A DNA stretch of 64,000 nt. It comes from Falsiruegeria litorea R37 (GTDB taxonomy: Bacteria; Pseudomonadota; Alphaproteobacteria; Rhodobacterales; Rhodobacteraceae). The stretch spans positions 62,001 to 126,000 of the forward strand of contig NZ_FWFO01000002.1 in assembly GCF_900172225.1 (NCBI RefSeq). The letters run 5' to 3'. Below, one piece after another: positions 19,438-27,972 of the stretch (position 1 is its first letter; each line of letters begins with the position of its first letter). The position numbers were made by a program, and so were the translations under genes. The notes beneath the pieces were generated by a model. That model worked only from the letters and a program-made list of their open reading frames with translations. It ran no database searches and was not told the DNA's origin.

Positions 19438-19633
19438 GGGGGCGCTCCCGCCCTCGCATCATGCCCTGACGGGCCCTTGCTCCGTTGGGCCGGGCGCCTC
19501 GCCTTCGGCTCGGCGCGGTCCCGCTTGGGGCAACAGGCTCGCCACAAGCGCGACCGCCGAGCGCAGCGAGGCCGGGCCCAACGGGAGGAGGTTTTTCTGC
19601 CAAGAAAAATTGCCGACAGGCGGGAGCGCCCCC
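19438..19633. repeat. Dispersed palindromic element, copy F (complete head-to-head pair)
   Basis: A 196-bp element with perfect 15-base terminal inverted repeats: GGGGGCGCTCCCGCC (19438-19452) and its exact complement (19619-19633). Inside, CGTTGGGCCGGGC (19483-19495) is mirrored by GCCGGGCCCAACGG (19571-19584). The interior is GC-rich and can fold into several hairpins. It begins 6 bases after the lysR stop and ends 13 bases before the uraH stop, filling the gap between convergent genes. Confidence 0.9.
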
Positions 19634-19646
19634 GGGGCTTTTGGCG

Positions 19647-20003
19647 TCAACTGCCGCGATAGGTCGAGAAGCCGAATGGCGAAAGCAGCAGCGGCACGTG
19701 ATAGTGCGCGTCTCCATCAGACATCCCAAAACGGATTGGCACTTGATCGAGGAACAAGGGCTCTTCCGCGGCTTGTCCGCTCGCGCGCAGGTAATCGCCC
19801 GCATGAAAGATCAGCTCATAGGTTCCGGTCTCAAAGGTTGCCGTTGGCAGGATCGGGCTGTCCGTGCGGCCATCGTCGTTGGTGACCATCTGTGCAAGCT
19901 CCTGTCGCGCCTCTCCGTCAATCCGGAATAGGGTGATCTTCAATCCGGCCGCAGGGCAGCCCTTGGCTGTATCCAGGACATGTGTTGTCAAGTAGCCGCT
20001 CAT
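19647..20003 (-). CDS. uraH: 5-hydroxyisourate hydrolase (transthyretin-like)
   Basis: 118 residues. The N-terminal [14 protein letters not shown] and the C-terminal tetrapeptide YRGS (115-118) are the two signatures that separate HIU hydrolases from transthyretin. It converts 5-hydroxyisourate, the PuuD product, to OHCU. The start at 20003 (MSGYLTTHV) gives the family length; an upstream in-frame ATG would add 17 residues of no family likeness. Divergent from the allantoinase/OHCU decarboxylase gene across a 224-base regulatory gap. Confidence 0.93.
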   Translation of the reverse strand: MSGYLTTHVLDTAKGCPAAGLKITLFRIDGEARQELAQMVTNDDGRTDSPILPTATFETGTYELIFHAGDYLRASGQAAEEPLFLDQVPIRFGMSDGDAHYHVPLLLSPFGFSTYRGS

Positions 20004-20130
20004 TGCTGTGTCTCCATTGTTCTGCCTTTGGGTGTGCCGCAGCCGCAAAGGCAATGCAAACGTCGCACCTGTGACAGTGTATTCGGGTTTCTTTGAAGGT
20101 TAGCTGGGAAAACCTTTTTGTGGGCGATGA

Positions 20131-20159
20131 AAATGCTGAAACACTATCAATCAGCATTT
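20131..20159. promoter_or_regulatory. Inverted repeat between uraH and the allantoinase gene, candidate operator
   Basis: AAATGCTGA (20131-20139), 11 bases, then the exact complement TCAGCATTT (20151-20159). The gap of 11 fits the T-N11-A layout of LysR-type binding sites. It lies between divergent uraH (start 20003) and puuE-uraD (start 20228), about 70 bases upstream of the latter, so one bound regulator could control both. The LysR protein encoded at 18508 is the obvious candidate, by position only. Confidence 0.55.
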
Positions 20160-20227
20160 GATAAACGATCCCGGCTTTCTGCGCTATTCAGGGTTGAGCG
20201 CTTCAGAAACAACACCGGAATTCCCCC

Positions 20228-21643
20228 ATGTCTGCCCCTCGTTACCCTCGAAACATGATTGGCTATGGCGCAACGCCCCCCAAGGCCCAGTGGCCGGGTG
20301 GGGCCAAGATCGCCGTTCAGATCGTCCTGAACTATGAGGAGGGCGGCGAGAACTGCCTGCTGCACGGGGATGAAGCGTCCGAGGCGTTCCTGTCCGAGAT
20401 CGTGGGTGCGGCGCAGTGGCCGGGGCAGCGGCATTGGAACATGGAATCCATCTATGAATACGGCGCTCGGGCCGGGTTCTGGCGGTTGCATCGGTTGATG
20501 AAGGATCTGCCTGTCACCGTTTACGGCGTGGCCTCGGCTTTGGCGCGCTCTCCTGATCAGGTGGCGGCGATGAAGTCGGCGGGTTGGGAAATCGCCAGCC
20601 ATGGTCTGAAATGGGTCGAGCACAAGGACATGCCCGAAGAAGACGAGCGCGCGCAGATCGCCGAGGCCGTCCGCCTGCACACCCAAGTGGTGGGGGAACC
20701 ACCGCGCGGCTGGTATACAGGGCGCTGTTCGATGAACACCGTGCGTTTGGCGGCGGAAGCAGGGATGGACTACATCTCGGACACTTATGACGACGATGTG
20801 CCCTATTGGGCCGAGATTGACGGGCGTGATCAGTTGATCATCCCTTACACGCTTGATTGTAACGACATGCGTTTTGCCACGCCGCAGGGGTTCAACTCGG
20901 GCGATCAGTTCTTTGCCTATCTCAAGGACAGCTTTGACGCGCTCTATGCTGAGGGCGAAGCGGGCGCGCCCAAGATGATGTCGATCGGGTTGCATTGCCG
21001 TCTGATCGGGCGTCCCGGGCGGGTCGTGGCGCTGAAACGGTTCCTGGACTATGCGCAGGGGCATCAGGACGTGTGGTTTGCCACCCGCCTGCAGATTGCC
21101 GAACATTGGGCCGCCACGCATCCGCCTGTGAAACATCCGCGCCCGTCGCAGATGGCGCGCGCGGAGTTTGTCGACACTTATGGCGGCATCTTTGAACACT
21201 CGGCTTGGATCGCTGAGCGGGCCCATGATCTGGAGTTGGGGCCGGCGCATGATACGGCAGGCGGGCTGCACAACGCGCTGGCGCGGATGTTCCGCTCGGC
21301 CAGCGACGAAGAACGTCTGGGCGTGCTGACGGCGCACCCGGATCTGGCTGGGAAGCTGGCGCAGGCCAAACGGCTGACAGCGGAAAGCACGTCCGAGCAG
21401 GCCTCGGCTGGGCTTGATGCGCTGACGGATGACGAGCGCGCATTCTTCACTGAACTAAATCAAACTTACGTGGATAAGTTTGGCTTTCCCTTCATCATTG
21501 CAGTGCGCGATCACAACAAGACCTCGATCCTTGAGGCGTTCCAGCGCAGGATCGACCATGATCGCGACACCGAGTTTGCCGAGGCATGCCGACAGGTTGA
21601 ACGCATTGCCGAATTCCGCCTGCGGGACATCCTGCCGTCATGA
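20228..21643 (+). CDS. Bifunctional allantoinase (PuuE type)/OHCU decarboxylase fusion
   Basis: 471 residues in two parts. Residues 1 to about 300 are a polysaccharide-deacetylase-like allantoinase of the PuuE type (MSAPRYPRNMIGYG, LNYEEGGENCLLHGD, IASHGLKW). Residues about 320-471 are an OHCU decarboxylase (UraD) domain, shown by AHPDLAGKLA, SEQASAGLDAL, YVDKFGFPFIIAVR and IAEFRLRDIL. The protein would therefore make S-allantoin from OHCU and open it to allantoate, two consecutive steps after UraH. Its stop overlaps the allA start by 4 bases (ATGA). Upstream AACACCGGAATT gives a poor ribosome site; the ATG choice follows family similarity. Confidence 0.93.
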   Translation: MSAPRYPRNMIGYGATPPKAQWPGGAKIAVQIVLNYEEGGENCLLHGDEASEAFLSEIVGAAQWPGQRHWNMESIYEYGARAGFWRLHRLMKDLPVTVYGVASALARSPDQVAAMKSAGWEIASHGLKWVEHKDMPEEDERAQIAEAVRLHTQVVGEPPRGWYTGRCSMNTVRLAAEAGMDYISDTYDDDVPYWAEIDGRDQLIIPYTLDCNDMRFATPQGFNSGDQFFAYLKDSFDALYAEGEAGAPKMMSIGLHCRLIGRPGRVVALKRFLDYAQGHQDVWFATRLQIAEHWAATHPPVKHPRPSQMARAEFVDTYGGIFEHSAWIAERAHDLELGPAHDTAGGLHNALARMFRSASDEERLGVLTAHPDLAGKLAQAKRLTAESTSEQASAGLDALTDDERAFFTELNQTYVDKFGFPFIIAVRDHNKTSILEAFQRRIDHDRDTEFAEACRQVERIAEFRLRDILPS

Positions 21644-22131
21644 GCCAGCAGATAGCCATTCAGCCGATCTCGGCCCAAGCCTTTGCACCCTTTGGCGAGG
21701 TGATCGAGGTTGCGGGAGAGCCCGACAAGATCATCAACCAGGGACAATGCGGGCGCTATCACGACCGGGCCTCGCTGGACTTTATCGAAGGACGCGCCGG
21801 GGTGAGCCTGTTCAATGCTAACCCGCGGTCGCTGCCTTACACGCTGGAACTGGTCGAACGGCACCCCGAAGGCAGCCAGCTGTTCATCCCGATGACGGAA
21901 CATCCCTTTCTGGTGATCGTCGCCAAGGATGAACTCGGCACGCCGGGGCGCCCGCTGGCCTTTGAGACAAAAGCAGGGCAGGCGATCAATTTTCACCGGG
22001 GCACATGGCACGGGGTTTTGACCCCGCTGCATGCGCCGGGACTGTTTGCGGTCGTCGACCGCATCGGGGAAGGGGCCAATCTAGAAGAGCATTGGTTCGA
22101 CACCCCATTCGTGGTGGCACGGCTCGGATAA
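21640..22131 (+). CDS. allA: Ureidoglycolate lyase
   Basis: 163 residues, normal for AllA. ISAQAFAPFGEVIE near the N-terminus, GRYHDRASLDF, and NFHRGTWHGVLTPL in the cupin core match the ureidoglycolate lyase family. It cleaves ureidoglycolate to glyoxylate and urea in the cytoplasm, the last step of the pathway encoded around it. Translationally coupled to the allantoinase fusion through an ATGA overlap. The glyoxylate produced is the substrate of the bhc enzymes encoded 2-7 kb downstream. Confidence 0.92.
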   Translation: MSQQIAIQPISAQAFAPFGEVIEVAGEPDKIINQGQCGRYHDRASLDFIEGRAGVSLFNANPRSLPYTLELVERHPEGSQLFIPMTEHPFLVIVAKDELGTPGRPLAFETKAGQAINFHRGTWHGVLTPLHAPGLFAVVDRIGEGANLEEHWFDTPFVVARLG

Positions 22132-22211
22132 GGGCGGCCACCAAATCAGAAGCCGCCAGACAAAGAAGCGGCAAGACCCCCATGAGACCCACAAGGGAGG
22201 ACAGTGAGATC

Positions 22212-23675
22212 ATGGCCGACACTTCGATAGGAACCGCGGCACAGCTGCGCGATCCGAATTACACACCGGCGCTGCACAAGGCGGTACCGCTTGGCATTCA
22301 GCATGTGCTGGCAATGTTTGTGTCAAACATCACACCCGCCATCATCATCTCGGGCGCGGCCGGTTTTGGATTTGGCTCGGACGCAGGAGCGCAGGGTTTC
22401 CCTGACATGACCTATCTGATCCAGATGTCGATGCTCTTTGCAGGCGTCGCAACGCTGTTTCAGACCATCGGCATGGGTCCCGTGGGCGCGCGACTGCCCA
22501 TCGTGCAAGGCACAAGTTTCGCTTTTATCCCGATCATGATCCCGCTGGTGGCGGGCAAAGGGGTCGAGGCGCTGCCTGCGCTCTTTGGCGGCGTTCTGAT
22601 TGGTGGGCTGTTCCATACGCTGTTGGGGACCGTGATCGGCCGCATCCGATTTGCTCTGCCGCCTTTGGTAACCGGCCTCGTCGTGACGATGATTGGTCTG
22701 TACCTGGTGCGCGTGGGTATCGAATATGCTGCTGGCGGTGTACCTGCCAAGGCGTTCAACAACCCGGAGTACGGCAGCCTATTAAACTGGTCTGTGGCGC
22801 TGGTGGTGATCTTTGTCACGCTAGGGATGAAGTTCTTTGCGCGCGGGATGTTGTCTGTGTCCGCGGTGCTGATCGGGATCGTCGCGGGCTACATCTATTC
22901 GATGTTCTTTGGTCTGGTGAGTTTTGAAGGGATCAGCCAGAGCTGGAACCGCGCTGCTGCCTTTGGTCTGCCGATACCGTTCAAATACGGGATCGATTTT
23001 AGCCTGGCGGCGGTCATCGGCTTCTGTCTGATGTCGTTTGTCAGCGCGGTCGAAACCGTGGGTGACGTGAGCGGCATCACCAAAGGGGGCGCAGGGCGTG
23101 AGGCGACCGATAAGGAGATCCAGGGCGCGACCTTTGCCGACGGTATCGGTTCGGCGATCGCAGGTCTGTTTGGCGGTTTCCCCAACACATCGTTCAGCCA
23201 GAATGTGGGCCTGATCGCGATGACAGGCGTGATGAGCCGTCATGTGGTGACCATCGGCGCGATCTTCCTGATCGTTTGCGGGCTTATCCCCAAGGTGGGC
23301 GCGCTGATCCGCACAATCCCCATCGAGGTTCTGGGCGGCGGCGTTATCGTGATGTTCGGGATGGTTGTCTCGGCCGGTGTTTCGATGCTGTCGGACGTGA
23401 ACTGGAACCGCCGCAACATGGTGATCTTTGCAATAGCCCTGTCGATTGGGTTTGGGTTGCAGCTGGAGGTGATGAACCTGAAACCGGGATCGCCGAACGC
23501 GTTGCAATACTTGCCGGACACGCTGCGCATTCTAGCGGCCTCGGGTATCCTGCCAGCGGCGTTGATCGCCATCGTGCTGAACCTGATCCTGCCCGAAGAA
23601 CTGGCGGATGAGGCAACCGAGGAAGTGTCCGGCGGCATGTCCGGTCACGGATCGGGTAGTTTGCCTGGAGAGTAA
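22212..23675 (+). CDS. NCS2-family purine (urate/xanthine) permease
   Basis: 487 residues with about 12-14 membrane segments. The segment NTSFSQNVGLIAMTGV carries the QNVG signature of the NCS2 xanthine/uracil family, preceded by the conserved acidic region SAVETVGDVSGITKGG. The start at 22212 is set by GGGAGG 15 bases upstream; a longer in-frame reading from 22005 overlaps allA and is rejected. It most likely imports urate or xanthine for the neighbouring catabolic genes, similar to E. coli UacT/XanQ. Convergent with the GAPDH-like gene across a palindromic element. Confidence 0.9.
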   Translation: MADTSIGTAAQLRDPNYTPALHKAVPLGIQHVLAMFVSNITPAIIISGAAGFGFGSDAGAQGFPDMTYLIQMSMLFAGVATLFQTIGMGPVGARLPIVQGTSFAFIPIMIPLVAGKGVEALPALFGGVLIGGLFHTLLGTVIGRIRFALPPLVTGLVVTMIGLYLVRVGIEYAAGGVPAKAFNNPEYGSLLNWSVALVVIFVTLGMKFFARGMLSVSAVLIGIVAGYIYSMFFGLVSFEGISQSWNRAAAFGLPIPFKYGIDFSLAAVIGFCLMSFVSAVETVGDVSGITKGGAGREATDKEIQGATFADGIGSAIAGLFGGFPNTSFSQNVGLIAMTGVMSRHVVTIGAIFLIVCGLIPKVGALIRTIPIEVLGGGVIVMFGMVVSAGVSMLSDVNWNRRNMVIFAIALSIGFGLQLEVMNLKPGSPNALQYLPDTLRILAASGILPAALIAIVLNLILPEELADEATEEVSGGMSGHGSGSLPGE

Positions 23676-23677
23676 TC

Positions 23678-23785
23678 GGGAGCTCCCGCCCGGTCGGGAC
23701 GCATCAAAGATGCGCCCGCCGACCGGTTGGGCCGGGCGCCACGCCGCACCAAGCTAAAGCTCGGTGCGGCGTGGCGCGGTTTCGA
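23678..23785. repeat. Dispersed palindromic element, copy D (single unit)
   Basis: GGGAGCTCCCGCCC (23678-23691), a nested hairpin GGTCGG..GCATC-AAA-GATGC..CCGACC (23692-23724), core GGTTGGGCCGGGC, then a perfect 15-base hairpin GCGCCACGCCGCACC (23736-23750) with its complement at 23763-23777. It begins 3 bases after the permease stop and ends near the stop of the convergent GAPDH-like gene, so it may end both transcripts. Confidence 0.85.
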
Positions 23786-23796
23786 GATACTGAGAG

Positions 23797-24780
23797 TTAG
23801 GTGGCCATCCGCATTGCCACATCAAGCATCCGCGCAGAGAACCCCCATTCATTGTCATACCAACCGAAGACGCGCACTTGCCGTGCGCCGGTCATGCGGG
23901 TTTCCGGCTCGGCGATGATCAGCGACTCGGGTCTGTTGCGCAGGTCTGACGAGACCAGCGGCATATCGGTCCATCCCAGGACGGGAGAGGTCAAAACCTG
24001 CCGATGCAGTTGATCCCGGAACGTTGCCTCGTCCATATCTGTCGACAGTTGCGCCACCAGATCCACCGCCGATACGCTTGCCGTTGGCACCCGTACTGCT
24101 GCACCGCTGATCTTGCCCGCGAGATGGGGCAGCACCGTGTCGATCAGATGCGTGGCTGACGAAGTTGTGGGCACCATTGAAAGCGCTGCCGCCCGCGATC
24201 GGGCCAGATCGCCGCGCGGGGCATCCACCAGCGGTTGGCTGTTGGTGTAGCAGTGGATCGTCGTCATATGCGCGGTTTCAATGCCCGCGATGTCGTCGAT
24301 CACCTTGACCAGCGGGGCCAGCCCGTTGGTCGTACACGACGCGTTCGACACGATCCGGGCGTTGCCCAGTTCATCTTCGTTCGCGCCCAGAACGATGGTC
24401 ACTTCGGCCGCCGGTGAGGGCCCCGAGATCAGCACCTTGCCCGCGCCCGCCGTCAGACCGCGCGCCGCCACATCCGACGTGCGCGCGATCCCGGTGCAAT
24501 CCAGCAGCACGTCAACGCCGCTCAAGTCGACGCGGGTCAGGTCAGGGCTGTGAGTGATCGGGATGGTGCGGCCATCGACCACCAGTGCCTCGTCCCCCGC
24601 CAGGACTGCGCCGGGATAGGGGCCGAATGTACTGTCGTATTTGAACAGATACGCGCAAGTGTCGAGCGGGGCGATGTCATTGATCTGCACCACCTCGACG
24701 TCGGAATCCTGCGGCAGGGCAAGCACCTGTCGCAGGATCGTGCGGCCGATGCGGCCGAATCCGTTGATCGCCAGTTTCAT
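23797..24780 (-). CDS. Glyceraldehyde-3-phosphate dehydrogenase-family protein
   Basis: 327 residues. Rossmann motif NGFGRIGR (6-13); catalytic Cys149 in ASCTTNG, where the usual second Cys (CTTNC) is Gly; catalytic His in TTIHCYTN; RVPTASVSAVDL and WYDNEWGFS near the C-terminus. Asp in VQINDIA suggests NAD preference. The YTNSQ segment differs from the usual YTNDQ, so it may be a paralogue rather than the main glycolytic enzyme. The start at 24780 matches the family N-terminus. It lies 19 bases after bhcD on the same strand, so it is probably the last gene of the bhc operon, where it could serve gluconeogenesis from oxaloacetate. Confidence 0.85.
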   Translation of the reverse strand: MKLAINGFGRIGRTILRQVLALPQDSDVEVVQINDIAPLDTCAYLFKYDSTFGPYPGAVLAGDEALVVDGRTIPITHSPDLTRVDLSGVDVLLDCTGIARTSDVAARGLTAGAGKVLISGPSPAAEVTIVLGANEDELGNARIVSNASCTTNGLAPLVKVIDDIAGIETAHMTTIHCYTNSQPLVDAPRGDLARSRAAALSMVPTTSSATHLIDTVLPHLAGKISGAAVRVPTASVSAVDLVAQLSTDMDEATFRDQLHRQVLTSPVLGWTDMPLVSSDLRNRPESLIIAEPETRMTGARQVRVFGWYDNEWGFSARMLDVAMRMAT

Positions 24781-24799
24781 GGGCGAAGATATGGCAGGG

Positions 24800-25765
24800 C
24801 TAGAAATCGACCTCAATGGCTGTTCCACGTTGGATCGCAAGTTCCAGTGCGGCAGAGGCCACGGCGAGGTCCTGCAATCCGACGCCCGTGCCATCAAAGA
24901 GCGTGATGTCGTCGTCCGAGGTGCGACCGGGATGGGTGCCGTCGATGACAGCGCCCAACTCCGAGATCGCCTGCGCCGTGATCAGCCCGTCTTTGACGGC
25001 GTGCTGAGCCTCGCCCAAGATCACCGATTGCGCGATCTCGTCGGTAAAGACTTGCGCGCGCGCCAAAAGCCTAGGCTCGACCTCTTGTTTGCCAATGGTG
25101 TCGGTGCCCATGCAGGCGATATGGGTGCCCGGGCGCACCTGTGCGTCCATCAGGATCGGGTCAAAGCTGGAAGTGATCGAGATGATGACATCCGCTTGAG
25201 CACCCAACTGATCCAGATCGACCGCCTCAAACGGCAGGCCAAGTTCTGACGCCGTGTCGGCAAGGCGCGACAGCATCTCGGGGTGCAGGTTCCAACCGAT
25301 CACTTTTTCGAAGTCTCGCTGTTTTACCGCTGCCCGCATCTGAAAGGCCGACTGATGCCCGGCCCCGATCATGCCCAGAACCTTGACATCCGGCCTTGCC
25401 AGATGGCGGATCGATACGGCGCTGGCCGCAGCCGTACGCAGAGCGGTCAACAGGTTGCCCCCCACCACAGCGCGGCATTGGCCGGTGTCGGCGTCAAACA
25501 GAAAGACCGACGACTGGTGATTGGTGAGCCCCTTGTCCATGTTGCCCGGCCAATAGCCGCCGGATTTCAGACCCAGATTCAGGCCAGCCCGGTCAAACCC
25601 TGATTTGAACCCATAGAGCGCGTCCGCATGGCCAATGGCCTCGCGGATCACAGGGAAGTTTACCGCATCCCCACGCGACATGGCGGCAAAGACGGACTCG
25701 ACGGCGGCAAAACTGGCCTCTTCGGTCATGAGATCGGCAATCGCTGCCTCAGGTACGATCCACAT
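24800..25765 (-). CDS. bhcD: Iminosuccinate reductase BhcD (ornithine cyclodeaminase family)
   Basis: 321 residues of the ornithine cyclodeaminase/mu-crystallin fold. NAD(P)-binding motif GMIGAGHQSAFQ near residue 132; GGNLLTALRTAAAS just before it. In the beta-hydroxyaspartate cycle BhcD reduces iminosuccinate to L-aspartate with NADH, closing the cycle. The start at 25765 (MWIVPEAAIADLM) follows GGAGCGG; the upstream extension is arginine-rich shadow. Assignment rests on family plus strict gene order bhcA-B-C-D; alone it could be called ornithine cyclodeaminase or alanine dehydrogenase. Confidence 0.92.
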   Translation of the reverse strand: MWIVPEAAIADLMTEEASFAAVESVFAAMSRGDAVNFPVIREAIGHADALYGFKSGFDRAGLNLGLKSGGYWPGNMDKGLTNHQSSVFLFDADTGQCRAVVGGNLLTALRTAAASAVSIRHLARPDVKVLGMIGAGHQSAFQMRAAVKQRDFEKVIGWNLHPEMLSRLADTASELGLPFEAVDLDQLGAQADVIISITSSFDPILMDAQVRPGTHIACMGTDTIGKQEVEPRLLARAQVFTDEIAQSVILGEAQHAVKDGLITAQAISELGAVIDGTHPGRTSDDDITLFDGTGVGLQDLAVASAALELAIQRGTAIEVDF

Positions 25766-25832
25766 GGGCCGCTCCTTGTGTATGCGGGGCAGTGGATAAA
25801 GCCACGCCCCTGTGTTGTTGTGTTTGGGGGGA

Positions 25833-26996
25833 TCAGAACGCCTTGCCGCGCGCCGAGATCGGCCAGACCACCTCGACCTTGCCGCCGCGCACGCCCACGT
25901 ACCAATCGTGCACGTTGCAGGTGGGGTCACAGTGACCGGGCACCAGCCGCAACTTGTCGTTGACCTTGAGCACCGCTTGGGGGTCCGAGATCACGCCGTG
26001 TTCGTCCGAGCATTTGGCATAGGTTACATCATCGCGGCCAAAGACCACGGGCAGCCCGCTGTCCACTGACTGTGCTTTCAAGCCCGCGTCCACGACCGCC
26101 AGATCGGCTTTGGCGTGGCTCATGACCGAGGTCAGGATGAACAGCGCGTTTTCCCACTCGCCGTCGTCAATCCGCTTGCCGTCCTTATCAAGGATGCGGC
26201 CATAGTCGGCGTCCATGAATGCGTAAGAGCCGCACTGAAGCTCGTTGTAGACACCCGAGGCGCCTTCAAAATAATAGCTGCCGGTGCCGCCACCGCCGAC
26301 GATATCGCAGTCCAGCCCAAGCGCCTTGAGCGCGTCCACAGCGTCGCGGACCATGGCCACGGCGATGTCGATCTTGGCGCGGCGATCGTCATAGCTGTCC
26401 ATGTGCTGCATAGCGCCCTGGTAGGCCTGGATGCCGGAAAACTTCAGCCCCGACGCTGCGTTGATGGCCTGGGCGATCTCGACAACCTCGGGCGTGGTGG
26501 TCACACCGCAGCGACCCGCGCCGCAGTCGATTTCCACCAGGCATTCGATCTCGGTGCCATGGCGCGTCGCAGCCTCGCTGAGATCGGCAACATTGGCCAG
26601 ATCATCGACACACACAAGGGTCCGCGCGCCCAGTTTGGGCAGCCGCGCCAGGCGGTCGATCTTGGCCGGGTCACGAACCTGGTTGGACACCAGCACATCC
26701 TTGATGCCACCGCGGGCAAAAACCTCGGCCTCGCTCACCTTTTGGCAGCAGACACCGCAAGAATTTCCCAGCTTTTCCTGCAGCAGCGCCACGTCGACAG
26801 ATTTGTGCATCTTGCCGTGAACCCGGTGGCGTACGCCCATCTTTGCAGCCAGCTCTCCCATCTTGGTGATGTTGCGCTCCAACGCATCCAAATCGAGGAC
26901 CAGCGCAGGAGTCTGAATGTCGGCCTCGGCCATGCCGGGCAGGGCGGGGATGTCATAGCCCACTTCAAGGCCGTCGAATTTTGCAGGTGCGTTCAT
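25833..26996 (-). CDS. bhcC: 3-hydroxy-D-aspartate aldolase BhcC (D-threonine aldolase family)
   Basis: 387 residues, fold-type III PLP enzyme of the alanine racemase/D-threonine aldolase group. The PLP lysine is K62 in HGKMHK; the metal site near the end is VPGHCDPTCN. It condenses glycine and glyoxylate to beta-hydroxyaspartate in the beta-hydroxyaspartate cycle. Start 26996 has AGGA 8 bases upstream; an alternative ATG at 27011 overlaps the bhcB stop (ATGA) and adds five residues. Between bhcB and bhcD on one transcript. Confidence 0.93.
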   Translation of the reverse strand: MNAPAKFDGLEVGYDIPALPGMAEADIQTPALVLDLDALERNITKMGELAAKMGVRHRVHGKMHKSVDVALLQEKLGNSCGVCCQKVSEAEVFARGGIKDVLVSNQVRDPAKIDRLARLPKLGARTLVCVDDLANVADLSEAATRHGTEIECLVEIDCGAGRCGVTTTPEVVEIAQAINAASGLKFSGIQAYQGAMQHMDSYDDRRAKIDIAVAMVRDAVDALKALGLDCDIVGGGGTGSYYFEGASGVYNELQCGSYAFMDADYGRILDKDGKRIDDGEWENALFILTSVMSHAKADLAVVDAGLKAQSVDSGLPVVFGRDDVTYAKCSDEHGVISDPQAVLKVNDKLRLVPGHCDPTCNVHDWYVGVRGGKVEVVWPISARGKAF

Positions 26997-27007
26997 TGTA
27001 TCAGTCC

Positions 27008-27958
27008 TCATTGCGTCCAGGGGAGGCGATCCATGTCGACGTTGCCGCCGGTGATGATCACGCCCACGCGTTTGCCGGCAAAGACGCCGGGGTTTTTCAG
27101 GATGGTGGCCAGCGGCACGGCGCTGGAGGGTTCCAGCACGATCTTCATCCGCTGCCACGCGAGTTTCATGGCCGCGACGATCTCGTCTTCGCTGGCGGTC
27201 AGGATGTCGCTCACGTGGTTCTGGACGAAATGCCAGGTGTTTTCTTTCAGCGGCACTTTCAGACCATCAGCCACGGTTTGCGGCGCATCGTCCGCGATGA
27301 TGTGGCCCGCCTTGAAGCTGCGATACGCGTCGTCGGCCTGCTCGGGCTCAGCCGCAAAGATCGCGGTTTCGGGGGCGGCGTGGCTCATCCACAGACAGGT
27401 GCCGGAGACCATGCCGCCGCCGCCGATCGGCGCGATCACGGCATCCAACCCGTCGGTCTGCTCCATCAGCTCTCGCGAGCAGGTGCCTTGCCCAGCGATC
27501 ACGCGCGGGTCGTTGTAGGGGTGGACGAAATCGGCACCGGTTTCGGCGTGGACGCGGGCAAACACCTCTTCGCGGCTGCTGGTCGAGGGTTCACATTCGG
27601 TAATCACCCCGCCATAACCGCGCACGGCGGCCTTTTTGGCGTCGGGTGCAGTGCGCGGCATGACCACGTGGCAGGGGATGCCGCGTCGCCCGGCCGCATA
27701 AGACAGCGAAAGCGCATGGTTGCCCGAACTGTGCGTGGCAACACCACGTTTCGCGGCCTCGTCATCCAGGCCAAACACCGCGTTCGACGCACCCCGCACC
27801 TTGAAGGCACCCGCTTTTTGCAGGTTCTCGCATTTAAAAAACAGTTGCGCACCGGTCAGGTCGTCAAAGTAGCTGGATGTCAGGACAGGTGTGCGGTGGA
27901 TGTGGGGCGCGATGCGGTCATGCGCTTCGATCACGTCCTGGTAGGTGGGCAAAGTCAT
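27008..27958 (-). CDS. bhcB: Beta-hydroxyaspartate dehydratase BhcB (serine/threonine dehydratase family)
   Basis: 316 residues, fold-type II PLP enzyme. The PLP lysine is K53 in AGAFKVRGASNA, followed by HSSGNHALSLSYAA (phosphate and substrate loop) and GGGGMVSG. It dehydrates beta-hydroxyaspartate to iminosuccinate. Start at 27958 (MTLPTYQDV) has AAGGA 7 bases upstream; GTG at 27976 and ATG at 27973 overlap the bhcA stop and are alternatives. Without its context it would be annotated as threonine or hydroxyaspartate dehydratase. Confidence 0.93.
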   Translation of the reverse strand: MTLPTYQDVIEAHDRIAPHIHRTPVLTSSYFDDLTGAQLFFKCENLQKAGAFKVRGASNAVFGLDDEAAKRGVATHSSGNHALSLSYAAGRRGIPCHVVMPRTAPDAKKAAVRGYGGVITECEPSTSSREEVFARVHAETGADFVHPYNDPRVIAGQGTCSRELMEQTDGLDAVIAPIGGGGMVSGTCLWMSHAAPETAIFAAEPEQADDAYRSFKAGHIIADDAPQTVADGLKVPLKENTWHFVQNHVSDILTASEDEIVAAMKLAWQRMKIVLEPSSAVPLATILKNPGVFAGKRVGVIITGGNVDMDRLPWTQ

Positions 27959-27972
27959 GGTCAGGTCCTTCA

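Noticed and set aside
22005-22211. Extended start for the purine permease
   Set aside because: The extra sequence overlaps allA in another frame; GGGAGG precedes ATG 22212.
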